64,000 bases of DNA, from contig CBDUXT010000018.1 of assembly GCA_965371245.1 (NCBI GenBank), positions 7,086 through 71,085 on the forward strand, given 5' to 3'. Source of the stretch: CBDUXT01 sp965371245. GTDB lineage: Bacteria; Planctomycetota; Phycisphaerae; UBA1845. Below are positions 1-8,717 of the stretch, piece by piece; positions within the stretch are counted from its first letter, which is position 1; each line of letters begins with the position of its first letter. The notes beneath the pieces are model-generated. The model was not told the DNA's origin. It did not search any database and was given only the letters and a program-made list of their open reading frames with translations. Both the position numbers and the translations under genes were made by a program.

Positions 1-1
1 C

Positions 2-187
2 GCTATTGAACCCTCTGTGGAAGACGCCGCCGGACACGTCAAGAAACACCTGGCCGGCGGCACGAGGCCCCATCGAGCGCCCCTTCCCGCCGGCGGCACC
101 GGCCCAACGCAATCGCCCGGCATGGTCGGGCGAACGTTTCGCCCCGCGAGCGAACCTCGCTTGACACCCGGAGCGGCGCCAACCTAA
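2..187 (+). CDS. possible 3' end of a gene entering from the left edge
   Basis: One frame stays open from base 2 to a TAA at 185-187, about 61 residues beginning AIEPSVEDAAGHVKK and becoming proline, glycine and threonine rich. It could be the C-terminal tail of a gene that starts outside the window, but I recognise no domain, and the end of this frame overlaps a plausible promoter for the next gene. Chance openness in GC-rich DNA is a real alternative. Confidence 0.2.
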   Translation, partial: AIEPSVEDAAGHVKKHLAGGTRPHRAPLPAGGTGPTQSPGMVGRTFRPASEPRLTPGAAPT

Positions 188-190
188 ACT
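161..190 (+). promoter_or_regulatory. candidate sigma-70 promoter for the partner-switch operon
   Basis: TTGACA at 161-166 is followed after 18 bases by TAAACT at 185-190 (four of six matches to the -10 consensus). This places transcription start about 45 bases ahead of the STAS gene start at 243. The -35 match is perfect; the -10 is weak. Confidence 0.4.
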
Positions 191-242
191 CTATCGCGCC
201 AACTGTCGTTTTCAACCATGGCAATGTAGGAGTATGTCCGCC

Positions 243-599
243 ATGACGGAAGAGACGTCCCACCTGACGGTCAAACGCAGCGACGGCGTGACCATCGTCG
301 AGTTTGCTGACCGCAAGATCCTCGACGAGCTATGCATCAACGAAATCCGCGACGAACTCTCCAAGCTGGTTGTCGGCTCGCCGGGGGTTAAGCTCCTGTT
401 GAACTTCAGCGCGGTGGAGCATATGTCCAGCGCCGCGCTCGGGGCGCTGATCACGCTCGATAAGCAGGTCTCCGAGGAGAAGGGCACGCTGAAGCTATCG
501 GACATCTCACCCCAGATCTACGAGGTGTTCAAGATCACGCGGCTCAACAAGCTCTTCGACATCCACGAGACCACGTCGGTGGCGATGAAGAGCTTCTAG
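243..599 (+). CDS. STAS-domain anti-sigma factor antagonist (RsbV/SpoIIAA type)
   Basis: A 118-residue single STAS domain. Proteins of this family bind a cognate RsbW/SpoIIAB kinase when unphosphorylated and so free its target, usually a sigma factor. The phospho-acceptor serine should be Ser62 or Ser63 in the EHMSSAALGAL stretch, the usual place ahead of helix 2. I start at ATG 243 because AGGAG at 228-232 is 10 bases upstream; the in-frame ATG at 234 sits only one base after that site. The gene is followed 73 bases later by the matching kinase-like gene, the classic pairing. No sigma factor gene is adjacent, so the final target cannot be read from the window. Confidence 0.9.
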   Translation: MTEETSHLTVKRSDGVTIVEFADRKILDELCINEIRDELSKLVVGSPGVKLLLNFSAVEHMSSAALGALITLDKQVSEEKGTLKLSDISPQIYEVFKITRLNKLFDIHETTSVAMKSF

Positions 600-672
600 C
601 CCGCGGAAGGGCACGCTGTAACGTGGCGGACGGCCTCGCCGGTCGGTCGCTCGCCATCGCGATTCGGTGAGC

Positions 673-1101
673 ATGACCAAGGTCGATCCTGACAACGAGG
701 CCACGTTTCACGTCTGCGCCATCCCCAGCGACCTGAGCCAGTTCGATCTCATCAAGCGAAGGGTTCTCGACGACCTTGTGCGCCATCAATTCCCGGACGA
801 CGCCCTGTTTGGCATCAAGCTTGCGTTGGAAGAGGCGCTGACCAACGCCGTCAAACACGGCAACCGGGATGACCCGGCCAAGAAAATCACCGTCCGCTAC
901 GCCGTCAGCAAAGAGAAGGTCGTCGTGATCATTCGGGACGAGGGTCAAGGCTTTGTCCCCAACGAGGTGCCGGACCCGACCTCGCCGGAAAGACTGCCCC
1001 TTCCCCGCGGGCGCGGCATCATGCTCATCAGAGCATACATGGACGTGGTCGAGTTTCGCGACGATGGGCGCGAGTTGTATTTCCTCAAACACCGAACGTA
1101 G
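673..1101 (+). CDS. RsbW/SpoIIAB-type anti-sigma serine kinase (HATPase_c)
   Basis: 142 residues with a single GHKL ATPase domain. The N box is LALEEALTNAVKHGN (residues 50-64), the G1 box DEGQGF (89-94) and the G2 box PRGRGIMLI (111-119). Family members phosphorylate the partner STAS protein and hold a sigma factor inactive, so with the preceding gene this forms a partner-switching module in the cytoplasm. An in-frame GTG at 667 is an alternative start; neither has a strong ribosome site. The acylphosphatase gene starts 9 bases after the stop, so the three genes probably share a transcript. Confidence 0.9.
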   Translation: MTKVDPDNEATFHVCAIPSDLSQFDLIKRRVLDDLVRHQFPDDALFGIKLALEEALTNAVKHGNRDDPAKKITVRYAVSKEKVVVIIRDEGQGFVPNEVPDPTSPERLPLPRGRGIMLIRAYMDVVEFRDDGRELYFLKHRT

Positions 1102-1110
1102 GCCGCCGCC

Positions 1111-1410
1111 GTGACCAAAGCTTCCACGAGGCCACCAGACCTCATCCGGCGCACGCTCTTGTTTTCCGGGCGCGTCCAAGGTGTCGGCTTCCGATACACG
1201 GCGCAGATCGCGGCGGCTCGCTTCGACGTAACCGGCTACGTGCGTAATCTGCCGGACGGACGAGTCGAACTCGTCGCCGAAGGCGCCTCAGGCGAGATGG
1301 ACCGCTTACAGGCCGCAGTCGAACAGGCCATGTCGTCAAACATCCGCCGGGTCGAGGCCGCCGATTCGCCGGCCTCCGGTGAGTTCGCCGGTTTCCGTAT
1401 CGTCTTGTGA
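1111..1410 (+). CDS. acyP: acylphosphatase
   Basis: 99 residues, the usual size of the small acylphosphatases that hydrolyse carboxyl-phosphate bonds such as acetyl phosphate. The signature GRVQGVGFRYTA places the phosphate-binding Arg at residue 28, and the catalytic Asn is Asn46 in GYVRNLPDG. It starts with GTG, 9 bases after the kinase stop, with an extended N-terminus of about 13 residues compared with short family members. The position next to a serine-kinase switch may be only operonic convenience. Confidence 0.93.
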   Translation: MTKASTRPPDLIRRTLLFSGRVQGVGFRYTAQIAAARFDVTGYVRNLPDGRVELVAEGASGEMDRLQAAVEQAMSSNIRRVEAADSPASGEFAGFRIVL

Positions 1411-1560
1411 ACAGGCGGAAGTGGCATCCCGCTTGCGTGCCGGAACCCGGTGGGCACCCCTGCCCACGTCGGCGAGAATCCGTTACCATGCCGCCCTTTC
1501 GAGGTTCCCGCAGGAGGCGGACCGACGTTTCCGCGGCCCCAGAGGCAGGAGAATGAGCCG

Positions 1561-2352
1561 TTGCGCATCCTAACCGTGGTCAAGCAAGTACCCGATTCCA
1601 ACGCCCCGCTGAAGGTGCTGTCCGACGGAAGTGGAATCGACTCGACCGGTGTCAAGCTGGTCCCCGACCCGTTCGACGAGTTCGGCATCGAGCTGGCGAT
1701 CCAACTCCGCGAAAAACGTAGCGACGTGACCGAAGTCGTGGCCATGATCCTCGGCCCGGACAAAGCGTCCGAGGCGCTTCGCGTCGCCCTGGCAATGGGC
1801 GCGGACGCCGGGATTCACATCAACGACCAGACCTTTGAGACACGAAGCGAGATTCTGATCGCTCAGATACTGGCCGAGGCCGTTCGGAAGGACGAGACCG
1901 GGTTCGATCTGATCGTTTGCGGGAAATACACGACCGACCTGGACGCCGGAGCGGTCGGCCCCGCTTTGGCGGAGTTTCTCGGCCTGCCGCACGTCGGCGC
2001 GGTCCAGGGGCTGGAGTTCAGCGACGATGGCAGCCGCTTCACCGCCCGCCGGCGTATCGAAGGGGCGGAGGAAGTCGTCGAGTGCGACCTGCCCGCCCTG
2101 CTGTCGATCGAGAAGGGCCTTGTCGAACCGCGGTATCCGTCGCTGCCGAACCTCATGAAGGCGAAGAAAAAGCCGGTGACGGTTCTCACCGCAGCCGAGC
2201 TATCGGTGGACGTAGGCGACCAGATCGGCACACACTTCGAGTCGCTCGCCCCTCCGCCGTCCCGGCCGGAGTGCAAGATGATCGGCGGCGAGCCGGAGGA
2301 GATGGCCAAGGAACTCGTGCGGGTCCTGCGTGAGGAGGCGAAGGTCATATAG
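1561..2352 (+). CDS. etfB: electron transfer flavoprotein subunit beta
   Basis: 263 residues beginning RILTVVKQVPDSNAPLKV, the typical N-terminus of EtfB, the AMP-binding subunit of the electron transfer flavoprotein. I choose the TTG at 1561 because GGAG at 1548-1551 is 9 bases upstream and the translation then starts exactly where the family starts; a longer in-frame ORF reaches back to 1450, and the nearby ATG at 1553 is in another frame. It ends in a loop and helix region including VEPRYPSLPNLMKAKKKP. EtfA follows after 2 bases. Together they accept electrons from acyl-CoA and related dehydrogenases in the cytoplasm. Confidence 0.95.
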   Translation: MRILTVVKQVPDSNAPLKVLSDGSGIDSTGVKLVPDPFDEFGIELAIQLREKRSDVTEVVAMILGPDKASEALRVALAMGADAGIHINDQTFETRSEILIAQILAEAVRKDETGFDLIVCGKYTTDLDAGAVGPALAEFLGLPHVGAVQGLEFSDDGSRFTARRRIEGAEEVVECDLPALLSIEKGLVEPRYPSLPNLMKAKKKPVTVLTAAELSVDVGDQIGTHFESLAPPPSRPECKMIGGEPEEMAKELVRVLREEAKVI

Positions 2353-2354
2353 CC

Positions 2355-3341
2355 ATGAGCAACAACATTCTTGTCTTTATCGAGCAACGCGAGCACAAGA
2401 TTCACCCGGCCTCGTTTCAGCTTCTGACGCTGGGGACCGAGTTGGCCGGCGGAACCGGCGGCACGGTTGAGGCGTGCGTGGTGGGCTCGGGCATCACCGA
2501 CCTGGTCGATCGCATCGGCGCTTGCGGAGCGTCCAAGGTGTATGTCGTCGATGATTCGGAACTCGCGCTTTACCGCGCGGTGCCCTACACCACCGCCGTG
2601 TCAGCGGTGATCGACCTGGCCGAGCCGAAGACGCTGCTTTTGCCGACGACGTTCCTCGGGCGTGACCTCGCCTCGCGCGTTGCCGCCCGGAAGCAGGCCG
2701 CCCTCGCGATCGACTGCACCGAGGTCATGCTGGACGGCGCCGACCTGATCGTCAGCAAGCCCGTCTACGCCGGTAAGCTCAGCGCGAAGTTTCGCCTCTC
2801 GAGTGATCGGCTCCAGGTCGCCACGGTGCGCACCAATGCGTACGGCGCGTCCGAACCGAAGGAGGGAGCGGCCGTAGAGACCGTTCCGGTCGCGGTGACG
2901 CTCGGCGATCAGGATACGCGACTGATCGTCAAAGAGGTGGCCGGCACGAGTGCGGGCATCAAGGACGTCACCGAAGCGGACATCGTGGTCTCGGGCGGTC
3001 GTGCGCTGAAAAACGAGGACAACTTCAAGATGCTGTTCGAGCTTGCGGAGCTTCTCGACGGCGCGGTGGGCGCCTCGCGGGCCGCCTGTGACGCGGGCTA
3101 TCAGCCGCATTCGCGCCAGGTCGGGCTGACCGGCAAGGTGGTGACGCCGCGGCTCTACATCGCCTGCGGCATCGACGGCGCGATCCAACACCTGGCCGGC
3201 ATGCGCGGCAGCAAGGTGATCGTGGCGATCAACACCAAGGCCGAGGCGCCGATCTTCAAGGTCGCCAACTATGGCTGTGTGGTCGATCTGTTTACGCTGG
3301 TGCCGCTTCTAACGGCGGAGTTTCGCAAGCTGGACGGCTAG
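2355..3341 (+). CDS. etfA: electron transfer flavoprotein subunit alpha
   Basis: 328 residues, normal length. The C-terminal FAD-binding domain is clear: HSRQVGLTGKVVTPRLYI, then ACGIDGAIQHLAGM and INTKAEAPIF, which match the EtfA family signature. The N-terminal half has the alpha/beta fold shared with EtfB. The start codon lies 2 bases after the etfB stop, so the subunits are translationally coupled. With the membrane Fe-S protein downstream, electrons would go from flavin dehydrogenases through EtfAB to quinone. No acyl-CoA dehydrogenase gene is in the window. Confidence 0.95.
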   Translation: MSNNILVFIEQREHKIHPASFQLLTLGTELAGGTGGTVEACVVGSGITDLVDRIGACGASKVYVVDDSELALYRAVPYTTAVSAVIDLAEPKTLLLPTTFLGRDLASRVAARKQAALAIDCTEVMLDGADLIVSKPVYAGKLSAKFRLSSDRLQVATVRTNAYGASEPKEGAAVETVPVAVTLGDQDTRLIVKEVAGTSAGIKDVTEADIVVSGGRALKNEDNFKMLFELAELLDGAVGASRAACDAGYQPHSRQVGLTGKVVTPRLYIACGIDGAIQHLAGMRGSKVIVAINTKAEAPIFKVANYGCVVDLFTLVPLLTAEFRKLDG

Positions 3342-3374
3342 GTCGCCGGTTCGCCCTCACTCGACGAGCGCGCC

Positions 3375-3402
3375 GAGCCGCGGGCTTCAGCCCGCGCGGA
3401 CG
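3375..3402. repeat. REP-like hairpin repeat, copy 1
   Basis: Imperfect palindrome GAGCCGCGGGCTTCAGCCCG followed by CGCGGACG. It lies between etfA and the membrane Fe-S gene. The same unit recurs at least seven more times in intergenic DNA of this window. Confidence 0.85.
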
Positions 3403-3503
3403 TACTAACTCGATAACGCAAAGTTGCGTTCTACCGCCGGCGCGGAACGGCGCACCGAGTGATCCGTAGCTCGCGTATCCCGACCCAAAGGATTCTCCGT
3501 TAG

Positions 3504-5636
3504 ATGAACCTCATCTTCATGACGATTCTGCTCCTCGTCGGCTGGGGCGCGTTTTCCTTTTCCTGTTGGCGGCGCTGGCGGCTGATGATGGTGTGCGCGG
3601 CCGACAACCGTTTCGACCAACCAGGTGAGCGCCTGCGCGGCGTGTGGACCTACGCGATCACGCAGCTGCGCATGCGCCGCTACCCGCTGGCCGGGCTCGC
3701 CCACATGCTCATCTTCTCCGGCTTCGGCGTGCTCCTTCTGCGTACGCTCATCCTCTGGGGGCGCGGGTACGACGAGTCGTTTTGCTTCTGGCTCTTCGGG
3801 TTGGAGCAACCGCTCGGAAAAATCTATTCGCTCGTGAAAGACATCTTCGTCGTACTGGTCATCCTCGGCACGCTGGTGTTCGTCTATTTCCGCGCGATCA
3901 AACGCCTGGGCCGCATGACGCTCAGCACCGAGGGGCTGGTCATTCTGGGGATCATCCTGGTGATGATGGCGGCCGACGTGGTTTATGACGGTGCGTCGAT
4001 GGTACTCACCGCACGCCAAACCGCCGCCGAAGTACACGTCAACACCCGCGGGGCCGCGCCGCCGGCAATGGCACTGCGGTTCCACGGATGGGAACCAGCG
4101 GGAAGCGTTCTCCAATATGCGGTCGCTCCCCTTGCAGACGGAGCCGTCAAGACCGTACAACACGTCAGCTTCTGGACCCATACCGCTTTGGTGCTGATCT
4201 TCCTCAACCTGCTGCCCTACTCGAAACACTTCCACGTTATCACGGGCATCCCCAACGTCTACGCGCGCAGCCTCGACCCGCCGGGTCGATTGCCCAACCT
4301 GGAAGACATCGAGGGCAAGCTCGAGCGCGAAGAAACCCTGGGCATCCGGCGGATCGAGCAGTTTAGCTGGAAGGCCGTGCTGGATTTCTACACCTGTACC
4401 GAGTGTGGCCGGTGTAGCGATTACTGCCCCGCCACCAAGACCGGCAAGAAGCTCTCGCCGAAACAGTTCACGCTCGACCTGCGCGACTTCCTGTATAAGC
4501 ACGAAGACGCGCTCGTTGCCGCGAAGTCCTCGGCCGGCGGAAACGGGTCCGATGAATCCGAGTCGGGCGTGGAAGCCACCGGCGATGGCAGCGGCGACTC
4601 GATGGAACACGTGAAGGACCTGGTCGATGGCGTCATCGACCCGGAGGTGCTGTGGGCGTGTACGACCTGCCGGGCCTGCGAGCAGGAGTGCCCGGTGCTC
4701 ATCACCTACGTCGATAAGATCGTGGACATGCGGCGTTACCTCGTGCAGGAACGCGCCGAGTTCCCGACCGAGTTGCAGACGGCCTTCCGCGGCCTGGAAT
4801 CAACCGGCAACCCCTGGTCCTTCCCGGCGAGCGACCGAGCCGCCTGGGCCGAGGGGCTGAGCATCAAGACCTTGGCCGACCACCCCGAGGCCGAGGTCAT
4901 CTTCTGGATCGGCTGCGCACCCTCGTTCGACGAGCGTGCCAAGAAGGTGACACGGGCGACGGCAAAACTCATGCAGCGGGCCGGTGTGGACTTCGCCATC
5001 CTGGGCAACGAAGAAACCTGCACCGGCGATCCGGCCCGCCGCGCGGGCAACGAATACCTCTTCCAGATGTTGGCCGCCCAAAACGTGGAGACGCTCAACG
5101 GCTATGGCGCCGAGAAGAAAAAGATCATCACAAGCTGCCCGCACTGCTTCAACACGCTGCTGAACGAATACCCCGACTTCGGCGGACGGTACGAAGTGCT
5201 GCACCACTCGACCTTCCTCGCGGGTCTGGTCAAAGCGGGCAAGCTGACGCCGACCAAACGAATCGACAAGAAGGTCGCCTATCACGACTCGTGCTATCTG
5301 GGGCGGTACAACGAGGTCTACGATCCGCCGCGCGAGGTGTTGCGCAGCATCCCCGGCCTGACCGTGCTGGAGCCGGCCGAGACCCGCGACCGGGGCATGT
5401 GCTGCGGCGCGGGCGGCGCACAGATGTTCAAGGAAGAAGAGCCCGGCGACGAGCGCGTCAACGACGTGCGAACCAGGCAATTGCTGGCCACCAAGCCGGA
5501 CGCCATCAGCAGTGCGTGTCCCTTCTGCATGCGCATGCTAACCGACGGCCTGGCCAACCAGAGCCGCGAGGAACTGCCTCAGGTGGACATTGCGGAGATG
5601 TTGCTTGAATCCGTGATGGAGGATAAAGAATCCTAA
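3504..5636 (+). CDS. membrane-bound Fe-S ETF:quinone oxidoreductase (HdrD-like, DUF224/CCG domains)
   Basis: 710 residues. The first ~250 form several membrane helices resembling the nitrate-reductase gamma (NarI-like) haem b domain, with an N-terminal MNLIFMTILLLVGWG helix. Two 4Fe-4S motifs follow: C298-x2-C301-x2-C304-x3-C308 and C386-x2-C389-x2-C392-x3-C396. The C-terminal half has two cysteine-rich CCG (DUF224) modules, including SCPHCF, MCCGAGGAQMF and ACPFCM. This architecture is that of the EMO-type ETF:menaquinone oxidoreductases described beside etfBA in Geobacter and Syntrophomonas. Direct adjacency to etfBA supports the same role: reoxidising reduced ETF at the membrane and reducing quinone. 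An acidic Ser/Gly-rich insertion lies at about residues 340-370, between the two clusters. Confidence 0.92.
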   Translation: MNLIFMTILLLVGWGAFSFSCWRRWRLMMVCAADNRFDQPGERLRGVWTYAITQLRMRRYPLAGLAHMLIFSGFGVLLLRTLILWGRGYDESFCFWLFGLEQPLGKIYSLVKDIFVVLVILGTLVFVYFRAIKRLGRMTLSTEGLVILGIILVMMAADVVYDGASMVLTARQTAAEVHVNTRGAAPPAMALRFHGWEPAGSVLQYAVAPLADGAVKTVQHVSFWTHTALVLIFLNLLPYSKHFHVITGIPNVYARSLDPPGRLPNLEDIEGKLEREETLGIRRIEQFSWKAVLDFYTCTECGRCSDYCPATKTGKKLSPKQFTLDLRDFLYKHEDALVAAKSSAGGNGSDESESGVEATGDGSGDSMEHVKDLVDGVIDPEVLWACTTCRACEQECPVLITYVDKIVDMRRYLVQERAEFPTELQTAFRGLESTGNPWSFPASDRAAWAEGLSIKTLADHPEAEVIFWIGCAPSFDERAKKVTRATAKLMQRAGVDFAILGNEETCTGDPARRAGNEYLFQMLAAQNVETLNGYGAEKKKIITSCPHCFNTLLNEYPDFGGRYEVLHHSTFLAGLVKAGKLTPTKRIDKKVAYHDSCYLGRYNEVYDPPREVLRSIPGLTVLEPAETRDRGMCCGAGGAQMFKEEEPGDERVNDVRTRQLLATKPDAISSACPFCMRMLTDGLANQSREELPQVDIAEMLLESVMEDKES

Positions 5637-5642
5637 GTACCC

Positions 5643-5670
5643 GAGCCGCGGGCTTCAGCCCGCGCGGATG
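5643..5670. repeat. REP-like hairpin repeat, copy 2
   Basis: Same palindromic unit as at 3375, 7 bases after the stop of the Fe-S gene and in the same orientation. It could act as a transcript 3' end hairpin, although no T-run follows. Confidence 0.85.
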
Positions 5671-5863
5671 TCGTAGCCGTAGGGTGCGTCCCGGACGCAC
5701 CAGGGACAACTTCCCCGCGCGAACACGCGACGTGAAAGACGATCCCCGAGCGTCGATGGGTCAGCTTGCCAAGTATGACCCCAGACGGTACGTTCGTGCA
5801 GGTTTGCGCCATTCCACGTTGCTGGCGAAACACATCGAAATCTCGAAGATGGAGAGCGGGGCT

Positions 5864-6946
5864 ATGGATTTGATCGATCGACTTCAGGAGATGTCCGTCC
5901 GCCTGCAAACCCAGTTGGCGCACCTTTCGACGGAAGAGGCCACCAAGAATGCACTTATCATGCCTTTCATCGGCGCCCTTGGATACAACGTCTTCGATCC
6001 AACCGAGGTTGTACCGGAGTTCACCGCGGACGTCGGAACGAAGAGAGGCGAGAAGGTTGATTACGCGATCATGCGCGATGGAGTACCGATCATCCTGGTT
6101 GAATGCAAGGCGAGCAGTGTAGATCTCGATGCGGCTCACGCCTCCCAGCTTTACCGCTACTTCTCCGTCACTCCAGCCCGCTTCGGCGTCCTCACAAACG
6201 GCGTTTGTTACAAGTTCTTCTCTGATCTCGAAGCCCCCAACAGGATGGACTCGCGTCCCTTCTTCGAGTTTGACTTGCGACACATCGATAAGCAGAGTGT
6301 TGCCGAACTCAAGCGCTTCGAAAAGCAAAGTTTTGACCTAGACGCCATCCTCTCCACAGCAAGCGAATTGAAATACACGAAGGGTATCAAGCGGGCGTTC
6401 GCGCAAGAGTGGTTGAACCCGTCCGACGAACTCGTGCGCCTTTTCGGAGGTCGCGTGTACTCCGGACGAATGACGCAGGGCGTTCGTGAACAGTTCTCAC
6501 CGATCGTAAAGCGTGCGTTCCACGAGTTCGTGACCGACCGGCTCAATGAGCGATTGAAGTCGGCCCTCGAGCGGTCGGATACGCAATCGGCAGAATCCTC
6601 AAGTGAGGTACAAGACCGCACTCCGGCGGAAGGCGAGACGCCGGACAGCGATGTGGTTACCACGGAGGACGAAATGGAGGCGTTCTATATCGTACGAGCG
6701 ATTCTCGGCGATACGGTCGATGTCCGACGGGTCTTCATGCGCGACACCCAGAGTTACTGCGGCATCTTGCTGGATGACAACAATCGAAAGCCGATTTGCC
6801 GTTTACATTTCAACTCTCCCACGCGGCGGCACATTGGTCTGCTCGATGAAGAAAAGAACGAGACGAGGCATCCCATCGACGATCCCGTCGATCTCTACAA
6901 GCACGCCGCAGAATTGAAGGTCGCAGCGCGACGCTATAATTCCTAG
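5864..6946 (+). CDS. stand-alone HsdR N-terminal (PD-(D/E)XK nuclease-like) protein
   Basis: 360 residues. The N-terminal ~200 match the HsdR N-terminal domain of type I restriction enzymes, with a PD-(D/E)XK core: acidic VPEF, then KVDYAIM (catalytic Asp) and ILVECKAS (Glu-x-Lys). A variable, acidic linker rich in Ser and Glu (about residues 235-265) leads to a second domain of ~100 residues that resembles the C-terminal part of stand-alone HSDR_N_2 proteins. No helicase motor, HsdM or HsdS lies nearby, so it is not a type I system; a DNA-repair or defence nuclease is possible. Start at ATG 5864 is set by GGAGAG at 5851-5856; an upstream ATG at 5849 and a GTG at 5684 are in frame. Confidence 0.8.
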   Translation: MDLIDRLQEMSVRLQTQLAHLSTEEATKNALIMPFIGALGYNVFDPTEVVPEFTADVGTKRGEKVDYAIMRDGVPIILVECKASSVDLDAAHASQLYRYFSVTPARFGVLTNGVCYKFFSDLEAPNRMDSRPFFEFDLRHIDKQSVAELKRFEKQSFDLDAILSTASELKYTKGIKRAFAQEWLNPSDELVRLFGGRVYSGRMTQGVREQFSPIVKRAFHEFVTDRLNERLKSALERSDTQSAESSSEVQDRTPAEGETPDSDVVTTEDEMEAFYIVRAILGDTVDVRRVFMRDTQSYCGILLDDNNRKPICRLHFNSPTRRHIGLLDEEKNETRHPIDDPVDLYKHAAELKVAARRYNS

Positions 6947-6978
6947 CGTCCAGGCGCGAGACGACAACCGTAAAATGC

Positions 6979-7004
6979 TCCGCGCGGGCTGAAGCCCGCG
7001 GCTC
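6979..7004. repeat. REP-like hairpin repeat, copy 3 (inverted orientation)
   Basis: Reverse complement of the unit at 3375 (TCCGCGCGGGCTGAAGCCCG then CGGCTC), in the short gap between the HsdR-N gene and the MmgE/PrpD gene. Confidence 0.85.
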
Positions 7005-7032
7005 GGAAACGGAAAGGAAACAAAGAGAAACC

Positions 7033-8391
7033 ATGACCATCGCACGAAAAATGGCCCGGTGGGCAAGCGCCCTACGGTACGAAGACCTTCCCGAGAAGAC
7101 CATCCACGAGGTGCGGCGGCGTGTCATTGACTCGATCGCCACGTGCCTCGGTGCGTATCGATCGAGGCCGGCCAAGGTTGCCCGGGCCAAGGCGATGGCC
7201 ATCAACGATCCGCCGCCGGCGGCCACCGTGTGGGGCACGAAGCACCACACCTCGCCCGACCTGGCGGCCTTTGCCAACGGAACGATGGTGCGATACCTCG
7301 ACTACAACGACACCTATCTCAGCCTCGAGCCCGCGCACCCGTCCGACAACATACCCGCCGCCGTGGCCGCCGCGCAGTCGGCCCGCAAGGGCGGGCGCGA
7401 CGTCATCCTAGCCACCGTCATCGCCTACGAGATTCAGTGCCGCCTGTGTGACGCCGCCAGCCTGCGCGCCGGCGGTTGGGACCACGTGACCTACGGCGCC
7501 CTCTCCACGGCCGTGGCCGCCGGCAAACTGTGGGAGCTGACCGAGGACCAGCTCGAACACGCACTGGGCCTTGCCGGGGTGTGCAACATCACCACCCGCC
7601 AGACCCGCACCGGACAGATCTCCGACTGGAAGGCCTGCGCGTTCGCCAATGCCGCCCGGAACGGCATCTTCGCCGCCGACCTCGCCCGCCGAGGTTTGAC
7701 CGGTCCGTTCGAGATCTTCGAGGGTCCCAAGGGGCTGATGAACCAGCTTGACATCGGCGGCGTTCGCGAACTGGTGCTCGGCACCGGCGGCGACTTCATG
7801 ATCGACAAGACCTACATCAAGTTCTGGCCGGCGGAGTACCACTCGCAGTCGGCCATCGACGCGTGCCTTCAGCTTCGGCCAAAGATCGAGGGCAAGACGA
7901 TCGAGAAGATTCACATCGCCAGCTTCGAGGCCGCCGTCAGCATCATCGGCTCCGAGCCGGAGAAGCTCCGCCCCACCTCGCGCGAGACGGCCGACCACTC
8001 GATGTTCTATTGCTGTGCGACCGCCCTGGTCGATGGCGATGTCACGCTGGCGACATTCGACAAGGAGCGACTGACCGACCCGAAGCTGCTCGACCTGATC
8101 GACCGAACCAAGATCGTCGAGGACCCGAAGCTCAACGAGGGCTACCCCAAGGGGATCCCCAACGACGTGACCATCACCTGCGCCGACGGCACGACGGTGA
8201 ACAAGCGCGTCGACTTCCCCCGCGGCCACGCCGAAAACCCCATGACCGACGACGAGGTCGTCGAGAAGTTCAACCGCATGGCCGACGGCGTTATCAGTGA
8301 CGACACGGCCAAGCGAACCATCGAGCAGGCCTGGAGCCTGGACAAGCTGGACGACGTGACGCCGCTGTTTTCGTTTGAGGTCTTGAAGTAG
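7033..8391 (+). CDS. MmgE/PrpD family protein (2-methylcitrate dehydratase-like)
   Basis: 452 residues, full length for the MmgE/PrpD fold, which includes 2-methylcitrate dehydratase, iminodisuccinate epimerase and cis-aconitate decarboxylase. The typical start RKMARWASALRYEDLPEKT and the ...VRRRVIDSIATCLGAY segment are present, as are the FANGTMVRYLDYNDTYL substrate-site region and the SAIDACLQLRP helix. No prpB or prpC is nearby, so propionate oxidation is not supported by context and the substrate is open. Start ATG 7033 follows AGAGAAACC. A degraded copy of its last 90 bases lies at about 10000-10088. Confidence 0.88.
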   Translation: MTIARKMARWASALRYEDLPEKTIHEVRRRVIDSIATCLGAYRSRPAKVARAKAMAINDPPPAATVWGTKHHTSPDLAAFANGTMVRYLDYNDTYLSLEPAHPSDNIPAAVAAAQSARKGGRDVILATVIAYEIQCRLCDAASLRAGGWDHVTYGALSTAVAAGKLWELTEDQLEHALGLAGVCNITTRQTRTGQISDWKACAFANAARNGIFAADLARRGLTGPFEIFEGPKGLMNQLDIGGVRELVLGTGGDFMIDKTYIKFWPAEYHSQSAIDACLQLRPKIEGKTIEKIHIASFEAAVSIIGSEPEKLRPTSRETADHSMFYCCATALVDGDVTLATFDKERLTDPKLLDLIDRTKIVEDPKLNEGYPKGIPNDVTITCADGTTVNKRVDFPRGHAENPMTDDEVVEKFNRMADGVISDDTAKRTIEQAWSLDKLDDVTPLFSFEVLK

Positions 8392-8717
8392 TCGCGCGTG
8401 AGTCTGACGTAGTGCTGCATCCAAGAAGGTCGATGCTGTTTCGAGTCAACCGCTCCCTCACGGTCACGGCTCGGAAAGGCAATCTTGGTCGGGTGGTCGG
8501 GTGGCATGGTCCACGCTTGCGTGGCCATGTGCTAGTCACCTTCACACGCAATTCTGCGGGTTGGCACGCGGGTGCCATGGGCAAACTTGTGTACCCGTGT
8601 CGCTACGAGACCAGCACGGGCAAGCTGGCGCTTGCCCATGCCACCCGAAGAACGGAAGAACCTCCTCGGAAACGGCACTAGCGCTACGCTGACGACCGAG
8701 CGACCTAGAGAAGCAAC
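8392..8717. repeat. gene-free repeat mosaic
   Basis: No gene. At 8445-8478 there is a piece of the 120 bp MITE interior (ACCGCTCCCTCACGGTCACG). From 8500 to 8685 the DNA resembles the 166 bp element at 12869, with GGTGGCATGG and GCCCATGCCACCC motifs and a right end ACCTCCTCGGAAACGGCACT at about 8663-8682, but I cannot find the matching left end. Confidence 0.6.

Noticed and set aside
3405..4610. 401-codon open frame on the minus strand under the Fe-S oxidoreductase gene
   Set aside because: It is the antisense of a confidently identified gene with intact Cys motifs; high GC makes such shadow frames long. Its residues are rich in His, Arg, Glu and Asp with no domain.
5684..5863. Longer N-terminus for the HsdR-N protein from GTG 5684
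   Set aside because: The added 60 residues begin next to a REP hairpin and are not family-like; GGAGAG before ATG 5864 decides the shorter start.
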